Assembly: GCA_913757435.1 (NCBI GenBank)
Contig: CAJYDM010000001.1
Location: 992,001-1,056,000 of the forward strand
Length of the DNA stretch: 64,000 nt
Source: Syntrophomonas sp. DTU019
Lineage (GTDB): Bacteria; Bacillota; Syntrophomonadia; Syntrophomonadales; Syntrophomonadaceae
Direction of reading: 5' to 3'
Below are positions 8,492 to 16,946 of the stretch, in pieces. The notes under the pieces were generated by a model that worked only from the letters and a program-made list of their open reading frames with translations, did no database searches and was not told the origin of the DNA. Each line of letters starts with the position of its first letter. The first letter of the stretch is position 1. A program made the position numbers and the translations under genes.

Positions 8492-9162
8492 CCCCGCGCG
8501 CCCAGGCCGCCCTGGAAGAGGCCGAGGTTGTCATCGGTTATAAGACCTACCTGGGTTTTATCAAAGAAAACCTGGCCGATAAACAGGTGATCGGCTCAGG
8601 TATGCGCAAGGAGATCGACCGCGCCCGCCAAGCTGTGGAAATAGCCAGACAGGGACAGGTGGTAGCGGTAGTCAGCAGCGGCGATCCCGGGATTTACGGC
8701 ATGGCAGGCATTATCCTGGAGTTGGCCCCAAAAGACCTGCAGGTGGAAGTCATTCCAGGCGTCACCGCCGCCACCTCGGCTGCCGCAGTGTTGGGGGCAC
8801 CTCTGATGCATGATTTTGCGGTGATCAGCTTAAGTGATCTGCTCACCCCCTGGGATACCATTGCCCGGCGCATAGAGGCGGCGGCTCATGCAGACTTCAT
8901 TATCGTGTTATACAATCCCAGAAGCCGCGGGCGTGAGACTCAGATCATCCAGGCTCGCAACTTGATCCTGACGCACCGCCGACCTGAAACCCCGGTGGGC
9001 ATAGTACGCAACGCCAAACGCAGCGGCGAGCAAAAGGTGATTACCACTCTACAAGGAATGCTTGAGGAGGAGATCGACATGTTCTCCACCGTGGTCATCG
9101 GCAATTCCCAAACCCGGGTTCTCCATAACCTTATGGTGACCCCCAGGGGGTATAGCATATGA
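8353..9162 (+). CDS. cbiH: Cobalt-precorrin-3 C17-methyltransferase (ring contraction)
   Basis: Methylates C17 and contracts the porphyrin-type ring to a corrin. The conserved start of the fold (ILVVGLGPGGAEYITPRAQ) lies about 33 residues into this reading frame; SSGDPGIYGMAG and VIPGVTAATSAAA follow. The only in-frame ATG before the domain is at 8353 (GGGAG 10 nt upstream), which makes a 139-base overlap with cbiG. A GTG inside the first strand (near 8453) would remove the extension but cut into the domain. The true start is therefore uncertain; the assignment of the enzyme is not. Confidence 0.9.
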   Translation: MRTGGAIGGQIRYNPGAQAENRPGDSKCGYGKILVVGLGPGGAEYITPRAQAALEEAEVVIGYKTYLGFIKENLADKQVIGSGMRKEIDRARQAVEIARQGQVVAVVSSGDPGIYGMAGIILELAPKDLQVEVIPGVTAATSAAAVLGAPLMHDFAVISLSDLLTPWDTIARRIEAAAHADFIIVLYNPRSRGRETQIIQARNLILTHRRPETPVGIVRNAKRSGEQKVITTLQGMLEEEIDMFSTVVIGNSQTRVLHNLMVTPRGYSI

Positions 9163-9923
9163 TACTGGTTTTGGCCGGCACCAGCGAGGGTCGTCAGGCA
9201 GCTCTGGAATTGCAAAAAAGTGGCTGCCCGGTTCTGGCCTCGGTCACCAGTCCATATGGAAAGCAACTGATGAACGCCAGCGGGGTGACAGCAGTTCGCC
9301 AGGGAGCCCTGCAGCTGCAGGATTTGATGGCTTTGTTGCAGGACCAGGGCTGCAGACTGATCGTGGATGCCACCCACCCGTATGCAGTAGTGATCAGCAC
9401 CTACGCCATAAAAGCGGCCGAGATACTGGGTCTGGAGTATGTGCGCCTGGAAAGGCCGGCCGAAGATCTGCCTGAGGATGTTAAGACCATTTCCGACCTG
9501 GAGGAATTGTCCCGCTGCCTGTATCCCGGATGCCGCCTCATGTCAACCATCGGCAGCAAATATCTGCCCCGGATACTGGAAATCAGCCGGGCCAGCCAGG
9601 CTGATTTGATTGCCAGATTCCTGCCCTCCAGCCAGGTCCTGGCGAGTTGCGAATCCTTAGGCTTGTCGCCCGGGCAGGTGGTTGCCATGAAAGGGCCTTT
9701 CAGTCTGGAGATGAATCAGGCTCTATTTCGCCACTACAGCATCGATATGGTCTTGAGCAAAGAGAGCGGCAGTGAGGGCGGGTTTAGAGAAAAATATGAG
9801 GCAGCCAGGGGAATGTCCATTCCGATGGTGGTGTGGACCCGGCCCCGGCTTGAATACCCTCGGGTAGTGAACAGCCTGACAGAGCTTAATGACTTTATAA
9901 AAAGCAGGAAAGGGTGCTTATGA
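9159..9923 (+). CDS. cbiJ: Cobalt-precorrin-6A reductase
   Basis: Reduces the C18-C19 double bond of the macrocycle using a nicotinamide cofactor. N-terminus ILVLAGTSEGRQ is the typical dinucleotide-binding start of CbiJ/CobK, followed by VDATHPYAVVIS and the C-terminal MVLSKESGSEGGF motif. 254 aa. The start overlaps the cbiH stop (ATGA), and the end overlaps cbiX by 4 bases. Confidence 0.93.
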   Translation: MILVLAGTSEGRQAALELQKSGCPVLASVTSPYGKQLMNASGVTAVRQGALQLQDLMALLQDQGCRLIVDATHPYAVVISTYAIKAAEILGLEYVRLERPAEDLPEDVKTISDLEELSRCLYPGCRLMSTIGSKYLPRILEISRASQADLIARFLPSSQVLASCESLGLSPGQVVAMKGPFSLEMNQALFRHYSIDMVLSKESGSEGGFREKYEAARGMSIPMVVWTRPRLEYPRVVNSLTELNDFIKSRKGCL

Positions 9924-10312
9924 TGAAAAGTGGTGTGGTATTGATCGCACACGGCAGCCGCCGCGAGGAGGCCAACACCGAGATCCGCAATCTGGTGCAC
10001 CAGGTTCAGGAGGCCAACCCGCACGGGATTTACGAAGTGGCTTTCATGCAATTCGGCAGTCCCGATCTTAAATCCGCAGCAGCTCGAATGGCCGCTAAAG
10101 GGGTAAAACGTATTGTAGTGGTGCCCTTGTTCCTGATTACCGGCAACCATGTCACCCAGGACATACCCCAGGAACTGGTCAACCTGAAATCCGATTACCC
10201 CGACCTAGAAGTCATCCTGGCGCGCCACCTGGCCGGACACCCGGCCCTGGTGACTATCATCCAGGACCGTATCGTCGAGGCCTTCATGGAAGGCGAGGTG
10301 GTGGGGGAATGA
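9920..10312 (+). CDS. cbiX: Sirohydrochlorin cobaltochelatase, short form
   Basis: Inserts Co2+ into sirohydrochlorin, the entry step of the cobalt-early pathway. 130 aa is the size of the small single-domain CbiX. The two metal-site histidines are in LIAHGSRREEA (near residue 13) and LITGNHVTQDIP (near 78). AGGAAAGGG precedes the ATG; the ATG three bases later is equally possible. There is no poly-histidine tail or Fe-S insertion. Overlaps cbiJ and cbiC by 4 bases each. Confidence 0.92.
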   Translation: MMKSGVVLIAHGSRREEANTEIRNLVHQVQEANPHGIYEVAFMQFGSPDLKSAAARMAAKGVKRIVVVPLFLITGNHVTQDIPQELVNLKSDYPDLEVILARHLAGHPALVTIIQDRIVEAFMEGEVVGE

Positions 10313-10935
10313 ATATCATCTGGAACCCCAGGGAGATAGAGACCCGCAGCATGGAGATAATCGAAGGGTATCTGGCCGGCTGGGATTTCTCACCTCTGGA
10401 AAAGCAGGTGGTTAAAAGGGTGATACACACCAGCGGCGACCCTGATATAGTCAAGTATCTGCGCTTTCACCCCCAGGCGGCACAATCCGGCTGGAAGGCT
10501 TTGAGGAACGGGGCTTCGGTTTTCACTGATGTCAACATGCTCAAAGCAGGGATCAATGCAGTTCGCCTGGGAACCTTCGGGGGACAGGTAGGCTGCGCTA
10601 TAAATGAGCCGCAGACCATCGACAATGCCCGCAGATGGCAAATCACTCGGGCTGCGGCAGCTATGCGCCAGTATGGCAGCCGCCTTACTGGAGCGGTGGT
10701 AGCCATCGGCAATGCTCCCACCGCCCTTTTCGAGGTCCTGGAGATGAGCCGGCGGGGCATTTGCCGCCCCGCCCTGGTGGTGGGCACCCCGGTAGGCTTT
10801 GTGGGCGCCGCCGAATCCAAGGACCTGCTGGTCAGTCAGAATGAACTGCCGTATATCAGTCTGGTGGGCACCCGGGGGGGCAGCCCCATAGCAGTGAGCG
10901 TGATCAATGCCCTGCTGTACAGCGAGGAGGCTTAA
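10309..10935 (+). CDS. cbiC: Cobalt-precorrin-8 methylmutase
   Basis: Moves the methyl group from C11 to C12 to give cobyrinic acid. Recognised by HTSGDPDIVKYLRFHP (catalytic histidine in HTSGD, near residue 43), FTDVNMLKAGI and the C-terminal VGTPVGFVGAAESK block. 208 aa, full length. Start overlaps the cbiX stop. Confidence 0.95.
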   Translation: MNIIWNPREIETRSMEIIEGYLAGWDFSPLEKQVVKRVIHTSGDPDIVKYLRFHPQAAQSGWKALRNGASVFTDVNMLKAGINAVRLGTFGGQVGCAINEPQTIDNARRWQITRAAAAMRQYGSRLTGAVVAIGNAPTALFEVLEMSRRGICRPALVVGTPVGFVGAAESKDLLVSQNELPYISLVGTRGGSPIAVSVINALLYSEEA

Positions 10936-10936
10936 C

Positions 10937-11512
10937 ATGCTGGAAACCATCATGGTCATAGGGGGAAGCAGCAGCGGCAAGAGCGCTTTTGCCGAAGAGC
11001 TGGCCAGGGAGCTGGAGTCATTTTACAACTGCGATGTTTTCTATTTGGCCACCGGCATAAGCTGTGACCCGGAATTTGCACAGCGCATCCAGAAACACCA
11101 GGAACGGAGGCCTAATCACTGGCACACCGTGGAAGAGCCCCGCTGCCTGGATGAGGTATTACAAAACTGGAGCCATCAGCCCAGTGTCATTCTGGTGGAT
11201 GGCATCGGCACCTGGGTGACCAACCTTATCTATGATGAGGATTGGCAGCCAGGGTCAACCTGGTCGCAAGGCCGCGAACAAGCCTGCCTGGACCGGGCTA
11301 AAGACTTCATCGCCTGCTGGCAAAAGCTCAGCGGAGCATTGATAATGGTTGCCGATGAGGTGGGTATGGGCATTGTGCCCGAATACCCCGATGCGCGCGT
11401 TTTTAGGGACTTGAACGGCAGGTTCAACCAGATGCTGGCGGCAGCAGCGGATCAGGTCTATTTTGTGGTCGCGGGGATAGCCTGGCCTATCAAAGGAGGG
11501 GAAGCAAGGTGA
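10937..11512 (+). CDS. cobU: Adenosylcobinamide kinase / adenosylcobinamide-phosphate guanylyltransferase
   Basis: Phosphorylates adenosylcobinamide and then transfers GMP, preparing it for attachment of the lower ligand. P-loop IGGSSSGKSAF at residues 8-18. The HQERRPNHWHTVEEP segment contains the histidine that carries GMP in this family. ILVDGIGTWVTNLI is the Walker-B region. The ATG has GAGGAGG 6 nt upstream, giving 191 aa; an upstream in-frame start overlaps cbiC and lacks a ribosome site. The expected partners cobS, cobT and cobC are absent from this window. Confidence 0.92.
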   Translation: MLETIMVIGGSSSGKSAFAEELARELESFYNCDVFYLATGISCDPEFAQRIQKHQERRPNHWHTVEEPRCLDEVLQNWSHQPSVILVDGIGTWVTNLIYDEDWQPGSTWSQGREQACLDRAKDFIACWQKLSGALIMVADEVGMGIVPEYPDARVFRDLNGRFNQMLAAAADQVYFVVAGIAWPIKGGEAR

Positions 11513-13047
11513 GAACGCATCGGACCATAATGGTGCAGGGGACTTCATCAAATGTGGGCAAAAGCCTTTTGTGCACTGCTTTGTGTCGCATCCTGATCCA
11601 GGATGGGTATCGCACCGCGCCTTTCAAGGCGCAGAATATGGCCTTGAATTCCACCGTTACCCCTGAGGGCGGTGAAATCGGACGGGCTCAGGGAGTTCAG
11701 GCGGAGGCTGCCGGAATTGCTCCCAGTGTGCTTATGAATCCTATTCTTATGAAGCCCAAGCAGGACAGCCAGGCCCAGATCATTGTCCTGGGGAAGCCTT
11801 ACGCCGATATGTCCGCCACCGCCTACCGTCGCGATTTCCTGCCCGGAGCGGTTTCGATAGTTAAGGATTGCCTGGATCAATTGCTGGCTCAATATGAAGT
11901 GCTGGTTATCGAAGGCGCTGGCAGCCCGGCGGAGATCAACCTCAAGGACCGGGACATAGTCAATATGAAAACAGCCGAACTGGCCGACGCTCCGGTGCTG
12001 CTGGCCGCGGATATCGACCGCGGCGGGGTGTTCGCCTCTTTGATCGGCACTCTGGAACTGTTGGAACCCCATGAGAGACAGCGGGTCAAAGGCTTTATCA
12101 TCAACAAATTCCGCGGCGACATCAGCCTGCTGCAGTCAGGGCTGGATTTCCTGTCACAACGCACCGGCATCCCGGTATTGGGGGTGGTGCCCTATCTGCA
12201 TGAACACGGCATCGATGAAGAAGATTCGGTGTGCCTTGCTGAGAACTATGGCTGGGGAGAAGAAAATGCCGCAGTGCAGGTAGCGGTGATACAGCTGCCA
12301 CGCATTTCCAATTTTACCGACATCAATGCTTTTATCGGCTTGTCCGACTGCCGGGTGCGCTACGTTCGTCCCGGGGAGCCCATCGGCAAGGCCGATCTGC
12401 TCATTATCCCCGGCACCAAGAATTCCATGTTAGATATGCTTTATCTGCAAGAACAGGGCTATGCCGATGAGATTCGCCGATTGGCGGAACAGGGCGTTTT
12501 TATAGCTGGCATCTGCGGAGGTTTCCAGATGATGGGTCAGGAACTACTTGATCCACAGGGGACTGAAGCCGGCATAGGCTCTCTGCCGGGGCTGGGTTTA
12601 TTGCCGGTCAGCACACTGTTCGGAGCCCACAAGACCACCCACCAGGCCAAGGCCGAGATCACCTCTGACCGGGGCATTTGGCGGCCATTACAGGGGCAGC
12701 GGGTGACCGGCTATGAAATCCATATGGGACAGACTATGCTTACCGCAGAGGGACGGAGTCTGACCCACATCTTTTCCCGATCGGGGGAGGAATGCAGTGT
12801 GCTTGACGGGGCGTGCAGTGACAGCGGGCGCGTATTCGGCACCTATTTGCACGGGATTTTTGACAACCCGGAAGTGATGTTGGGGATTATGAATCAGATC
12901 CGCCGCAGCAAAGGTCTGCCTGAACTGAACAGTGACGATCTGCCGGTGCAGCAGCGGCAGCGTAAATACGATGAATGGGCCGAGCTGGTAAGGGCTTCGC
13001 TGGATATGGATGAACTGTATCGCATAATGGGATTGAGAGAGGCTTAA
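11509..13047 (+). CDS. cbiP: Adenosylcobyric acid synthase (glutamine-hydrolysing)
   Basis: Adds four amides (b, d, e, g) to adenosylcobyrinate a,c-diamide. N-terminal synthetase domain begins MVQGTSSNVGKSLL (P-loop) followed by PFKAQNMALNS; the C-terminal amidotransferase has AGICGGFQMMG (Cys ~336) and GTYLHGIFDN (His ~448). 512 aa, normal. The GTG start overlaps the cobU stop and has AAAGGAGGGG just upstream. The gene is the CobQ-type homologue of cbiA in the same operon. Confidence 0.95.
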   Translation: MRTHRTIMVQGTSSNVGKSLLCTALCRILIQDGYRTAPFKAQNMALNSTVTPEGGEIGRAQGVQAEAAGIAPSVLMNPILMKPKQDSQAQIIVLGKPYADMSATAYRRDFLPGAVSIVKDCLDQLLAQYEVLVIEGAGSPAEINLKDRDIVNMKTAELADAPVLLAADIDRGGVFASLIGTLELLEPHERQRVKGFIINKFRGDISLLQSGLDFLSQRTGIPVLGVVPYLHEHGIDEEDSVCLAENYGWGEENAAVQVAVIQLPRISNFTDINAFIGLSDCRVRYVRPGEPIGKADLLIIPGTKNSMLDMLYLQEQGYADEIRRLAEQGVFIAGICGGFQMMGQELLDPQGTEAGIGSLPGLGLLPVSTLFGAHKTTHQAKAEITSDRGIWRPLQGQRVTGYEIHMGQTMLTAEGRSLTHIFSRSGEECSVLDGACSDSGRVFGTYLHGIFDNPEVMLGIMNQIRRSKGLPELNSDDLPVQQRQRKYDEWAELVRASLDMDELYRIMGLREA

Positions 13048-13048
13048 C

Positions 13049-13996
13049 ATGGAATGGATCATTGTGACCGCATTGATATTGGACTTGCTGATAGGGGATC
13101 CGCGCTGGCTGCCTCATCCGGTGGTTATGATCGGACGGGTTATCAGCGGCTGTGAAGCCCTGATGCGCAGATTCGCCATAAGTCCTGGTCTGCTAAAACT
13201 GGGAGGCAGTCTTATGGTCCTTGTAGTCGTGACCGGGACCTATCTGATCACCTGGGGCATCATGGCTCTGGCTTATCGGGTGCATGCCTATCTGGGCATC
13301 GCGGTCAGTGTGGTGATCATGAGCCAGACCCTGGCGGTCAACAGTCTGTATCGCCATGCGGAGGAGGTCTTGCGCCCGCTTAAAGCGGGAGACCTGCCAG
13401 CAGCGCGGCAGGCTCTGGCCATGATCGTAGGCCGCGACACCGCGGAGCTGGATGAGTCCCAACTGGTGCGCGGGGTGGTGGAAACGGTTTCCGAAAATAC
13501 CGTCGATGGCATCACGGCGCCGCTGTTCTATGGCTTCCTGGGCGGACCGGCCCTGGCTATGGCCTATAAGGCGGTAAATACCCTGGACTCTATGGTGGGG
13601 TACAAAAACGAACGCTACCAGCATCTGGGCTGGGCCGGGGCGCGCCTGGATGATGCGGCCAACTACATCCCCGCCCGGTTGACCGGTTTGTTATACCTGC
13701 TGCTGGCACCATTTACTGTGGGCGGATTTGGTGGGGTGGCCAAGACGATGTGGCGTGATGCGCCCCGCCATCCCAGTCCTAACAGCGGCATCCCTGAATC
13801 AGCGGTTGCCGGGGCACTGGGAGTGCAGTTGGGCGGTCTCAACTACTACAATGGAGTAGCTTCTCACCGGGCGGTCATGGGTGAGCCGATCAATCAGCTG
13901 CACACCGGTCACATCAGGCAGAGTCTCAACATTATGCTGATAGTCAGTTGCGAAGCTTTAATTCTGGGGATCTTGATATCCTGGTGGTGGAGATAG
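13049..13996 (+). CDS. cbiB: Adenosylcobinamide-phosphate synthase (membrane)
   Basis: Condenses adenosylcobyric acid with (R)-1-amino-2-propanol phosphate in the cytoplasmic membrane. The N-terminus ALILDLLIGDPRWLPHPVV and the VSENTVDGITAPLFYGFLGGP motif identify the family; several hydrophobic segments are seen, including one at the extreme C-terminus. 315 aa. It starts 1 bp after the cbiP stop and is followed by cobD, which makes its co-substrate. Confidence 0.95.
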   Translation: MEWIIVTALILDLLIGDPRWLPHPVVMIGRVISGCEALMRRFAISPGLLKLGGSLMVLVVVTGTYLITWGIMALAYRVHAYLGIAVSVVIMSQTLAVNSLYRHAEEVLRPLKAGDLPAARQALAMIVGRDTAELDESQLVRGVVETVSENTVDGITAPLFYGFLGGPALAMAYKAVNTLDSMVGYKNERYQHLGWAGARLDDAANYIPARLTGLLYLLLAPFTVGGFGGVAKTMWRDAPRHPSPNSGIPESAVAGALGVQLGGLNYYNGVASHRAVMGEPINQLHTGHIRQSLNIMLIVSCEALILGILISWWWR

Positions 13997-14020
13997 CTAA
14001 TAAATAGGGGGTGAGGATCG

Positions 14021-15127
14021 ATGAATGATGAGAATACCAATAAACCGACTCACGGTGGAAATGTGTGGACCGAGGCAGGCAGGTGGGGAGTACCGTTGGA
14101 GAATATCCTGGATTTCAGCGCCAATATCAACCCCCTGGGGCCTTCACCACTGGCCTTAGAGGCTATTGGCGACAATCTGGGCCAGCTCATCCATTACCCG
14201 GAGCCAACCGGGGATTCCTGTAAAATCGCCCTGGCTGAATACTTGGGCGTAGAAGGCTCCAACTTGGTGCTGGGCAACGGCGGTTCAGAGCTTATTTACC
14301 TTTTGGGACGCATGTTTTATAAAGGCCGCTTGGTGCTGCTGGCCCCGTGTTTCTCCGAATACGGCGAAGGTTTGGAAAATCCGCAGGTGGTGAGGATAAA
14401 CCTCCAGCCTCAGGAGCATTTCCGCCTGCCCCTGGAGCAAATCAGAGCAATTTTACGGCCCGGGGACCTGCTGTTCATCGGCAATCCCAACAACCCTACC
14501 GGCAACCTGTTTGGCAAAGACAATTTGCTGCAACTGGCCCACCTGGCCGGCACTGTGGGAGCGGTAGTGGTGGTGGATGAGGCTTTTCTGGATTTCACCG
14601 GTGACGACTCGCTGTCCCTGCGCTATGAGGCGGTGCAGCATCCACATATTATCGTAGTCGGCTCCCTGACCAAGTTTTTCGCCATACCCGGCTTGCGTTT
14701 AGGATACGCTGCCGCCCATGCGGAGCATATCAAACGAATGGAGTTCTTGCTTCCCACCTGGCGAATCAACACCCTGGCCTTATCGGCAGGGCAGGCCTCG
14801 CTGAGAGACCGTGAATACATACAGAGAACTATCGCCGTGGTAGCCGAGGAGAGAAAGTTCCTGACCGCACAGCTTCAGGACCTGCCGTTTTTAACGGTGT
14901 TTCCGGGAGTGAGCAATTTCCTGCTCATCGATGCAGAGCAGAGCGGGCTTACAGCGGCTCAGTGGCAGCAGAGGCTGGGACCTGAGGGGATTCTGATCAG
15001 GAATTGCTCCAATTTTGCCAACCTGTCACCGTACTATTTCCGCGTCGCAGTCAAACAGAGAGAGCACAATCTGCGCCTGCTGCAGGCCTTGCAGGGGAAT
15101 TATTATCGACTAACTGCTGAGCTTTGA
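14021..15127 (+). CDS. cobD: Threonine-phosphate decarboxylase
   Basis: PLP enzyme that decarboxylates L-threonine O-3-phosphate to aminopropanol phosphate, the linker used by CbiB. It is a fold-type I (histidinol-phosphate aminotransferase-like) protein: THGGNVW near the N-terminus, FSANINPLGPS, IGNPNNPTGN, and the cofactor lysine in GSLTKFFAIPGLRLGY (Lys ~218). 368 aa. GGGGGTGAGG precedes the ATG. Immediate linkage to cbiB separates this from the similar HisC family. Confidence 0.92.
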   Translation: MNDENTNKPTHGGNVWTEAGRWGVPLENILDFSANINPLGPSPLALEAIGDNLGQLIHYPEPTGDSCKIALAEYLGVEGSNLVLGNGGSELIYLLGRMFYKGRLVLLAPCFSEYGEGLENPQVVRINLQPQEHFRLPLEQIRAILRPGDLLFIGNPNNPTGNLFGKDNLLQLAHLAGTVGAVVVVDEAFLDFTGDDSLSLRYEAVQHPHIIVVGSLTKFFAIPGLRLGYAAAHAEHIKRMEFLLPTWRINTLALSAGQASLRDREYIQRTIAVVAEERKFLTAQLQDLPFLTVFPGVSNFLLIDAEQSGLTAAQWQQRLGPEGILIRNCSNFANLSPYYFRVAVKQREHNLRLLQALQGNYYRLTAEL

Positions 15128-15190
15128 TGAACCAGCCATGCCTGGTTGGTCGCCGAATAGATATGGAGTAAGAGTAAGGAGGCAAGTGCC

Positions 15191-15886
15191 GTGACGTTGT
15201 CTTTTGGAATGCATATAATGGAAGGTTTTCTTCCCCTGGGGTGGGCTGTGGCCTGGTTTGGGCTGATGCTTCCTTTCCTATACCTCAGTATTGTCAGAGC
15301 CCGCAGACTGATAGCCGATAATCCCCGGGCCCTGCTTTTGCTGGCCTTTGCGGGAGCGTTTACCTTTGTGCTTTCGGCTCTAAAACTGCCCTCGGTTACA
15401 GGGAGTTGTTCCCACCCTACCGGAATGGCTTTGGGGGCTATACTTTTCGGGCCGACTGCTATGGTGCTGATCGGATTGATTGTCCTGTTTTTTCAGGCCT
15501 TGCTCCTGGCCCACGGCGGACTGACTACTATAGGAGCAAATGTTGTATCTATGGCAGTGGTAGGACCTTTCGTAGCTTACGGGTTGTACGCCCTCCTCAA
15601 AAAAACCCGCCTGCCCCACTGGGTTGCAGTGCTCAGTGGGGCTGCGGTGGGTAGCCTGGCTACTTATGTAGTCACTGCCCTGCAGTTGGCACTGGCTTTT
15701 TCCGGGGGGGCAGAGGGCTTTTATGCGGCATTTATCAAGTTTTCCGGTATTTTTGCGGTGACCCAGGTGCCCATCGCCATTGTCGAAGGAATTTTGACGG
15801 TTTTGGTACTGGATTTATTATGGGCTTACAATCGTAATGAAGTGGAAAGCCTCAAAGACTTGAGAACAGGGGGTGAACAGGCATGA
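15191..15886 (+). CDS. cbiM: Cobalt ECF transporter substrate-binding membrane protein CbiM
   Basis: Binds Co2+ and passes it through the membrane with CbiNQO. Several transmembrane segments are visible. The metal-site N-terminus MHIMEGFLPLGWAV and the GSCSHPTGMALGA motif with the second histidine are present. The GTG start has AAGGAGG 8 nt upstream but would leave six residues in front of MHIMEG. In this family the free N-terminal Met and His2 bind the metal, so ATG 15209 or N-terminal trimming must be considered. 231 aa from the GTG, 225 from the ATG. Confidence 0.92.
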   Translation: MTLSFGMHIMEGFLPLGWAVAWFGLMLPFLYLSIVRARRLIADNPRALLLLAFAGAFTFVLSALKLPSVTGSCSHPTGMALGAILFGPTAMVLIGLIVLFFQALLLAHGGLTTIGANVVSMAVVGPFVAYGLYALLKKTRLPHWVAVLSGAAVGSLATYVVTALQLALAFSGGAEGFYAAFIKFSGIFAVTQVPIAIVEGILTVLVLDLLWAYNRNEVESLKDLRTGGEQA

Positions 15887-16167
15887 AGCGCAATATCGCC
15901 TTGATGGGCATTGTTTTGCTGCTGATGGTCTATGCCTTTTTAAGCAATCGCGGGGCTGAATTCGAGGGAGCCGATGCACAGGCCGAAACCGTTATCGAGG
16001 AAATCAGACCAGATTATCAGCCCTGGTTTGAACCGCTGTGGGAACCTCCCAGCTCTGAAATCGAATCTTTATTGTTTGCCCTGCAGGCAGCTCTGGGTTC
16101 GGGATTTATCTGTTACTACCTGGGGTACACCATAGGCCGCAAAAAGGCAGTGGAGCAATCGCGATGA
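15883..16167 (+). CDS. cbiN: Cobalt ECF transporter small subunit CbiN
   Basis: Small auxiliary membrane protein needed with CbiM for cobalt translocation. 94 aa with one hydrophobic helix at each end (residues ~5-20 and ~67-85), and the family motif FEGADAQAE between them, on the outside. The 4-base overlaps with cbiM and cbiQ show a single translational unit. ACAGGGGG precedes the ATG. Confidence 0.92.
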   Translation: MKRNIALMGIVLLLMVYAFLSNRGAEFEGADAQAETVIEEIRPDYQPWFEPLWEPPSSEIESLLFALQAALGSGFICYYLGYTIGRKKAVEQSR

Positions 16168-16946
16168 TACGTATTGACCAAGCCGCCTACAGTTCACCCT
16201 GGTATTCATTTCACCCGGCTGTCAAATTGGGATTGGTAGCAGCCTCTTTACTGCTGGTTTTGGCTCTTGACACCGAGATCATTTCCATATCGGTCCTGCT
16301 ATCCATGTCGCTCCTGGTGATTTTGGCAGCTCGGGTCTCTTGGCGCTTCTACCTGAATTTAATGTTGATCCCGCTGTGCTTCCTAGTGGCCGGCTGTGCT
16401 GCTGTGGCTGTCACCAACAGTATTCAACCTCATGGTCTCTGGCCAGCTGTATATGCCGGAGGACTATGGTGGGGTATTTCAGACGGATCCTGGCACCAGG
16501 CCCAAGCACTAATGCTGCGTTGCCTGGCCTGTGTCAGTGCGATGTACCTCTTGGCGTTAACCACCCCGGTGGTTCAACTGGTGTATGTGATGCGGATGCT
16601 CAAGATTCCCGATGTAATTACCGATCTTACCGGGCTTATATACATAAACATATTCACCTTTTTACAGACTGCGCAGGATATATATATCGCCCAACAGTCC
16701 CGCTGCGGGTATCGGGGTTTTAAAGGTCAGTTTTCTTCCCTGTCAGCTTTGGTCAGCAACCTTTTCTTAAAAAATCTGCATAGGACCAGCGCTTGTTATG
16801 ATGGTTTGCTGGCTCGCGGATTTAACGGCAGCCTGGAGGTGCTTGAAGAACCTTATATCTTCAAACCTGTACATCTGGCTGCGGTAAGCATATTTATCAG
16901 CAGCCTGCTTATGATCTATTTCTATGGGGGACGCTATGCAGCCTGA
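16164..16946 (+). CDS. cbiQ: Cobalt ECF transporter transmembrane coupling protein CbiQ
   Basis: T component that couples the CbiO ATPase to CbiMN. 260 aa with about five to six hydrophobic segments and the two short charged coupling motifs typical of EcfT proteins: QQSRCGYRGF near residue 176 and LLARGFNG near residue 215. Begins SPWYSFHPAVKLG, a standard EcfT N-terminus. The end overlaps the beginning of cbiO. Confidence 0.92.
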   Translation: MIRIDQAAYSSPWYSFHPAVKLGLVAASLLLVLALDTEIISISVLLSMSLLVILAARVSWRFYLNLMLIPLCFLVAGCAAVAVTNSIQPHGLWPAVYAGGLWWGISDGSWHQAQALMLRCLACVSAMYLLALTTPVVQLVYVMRMLKIPDVITDLTGLIYINIFTFLQTAQDIYIAQQSRCGYRGFKGQFSSLSALVSNLFLKNLHRTSACYDGLLARGFNGSLEVLEEPYIFKPVHLAAVSIFISSLLMIYFYGGRYAA

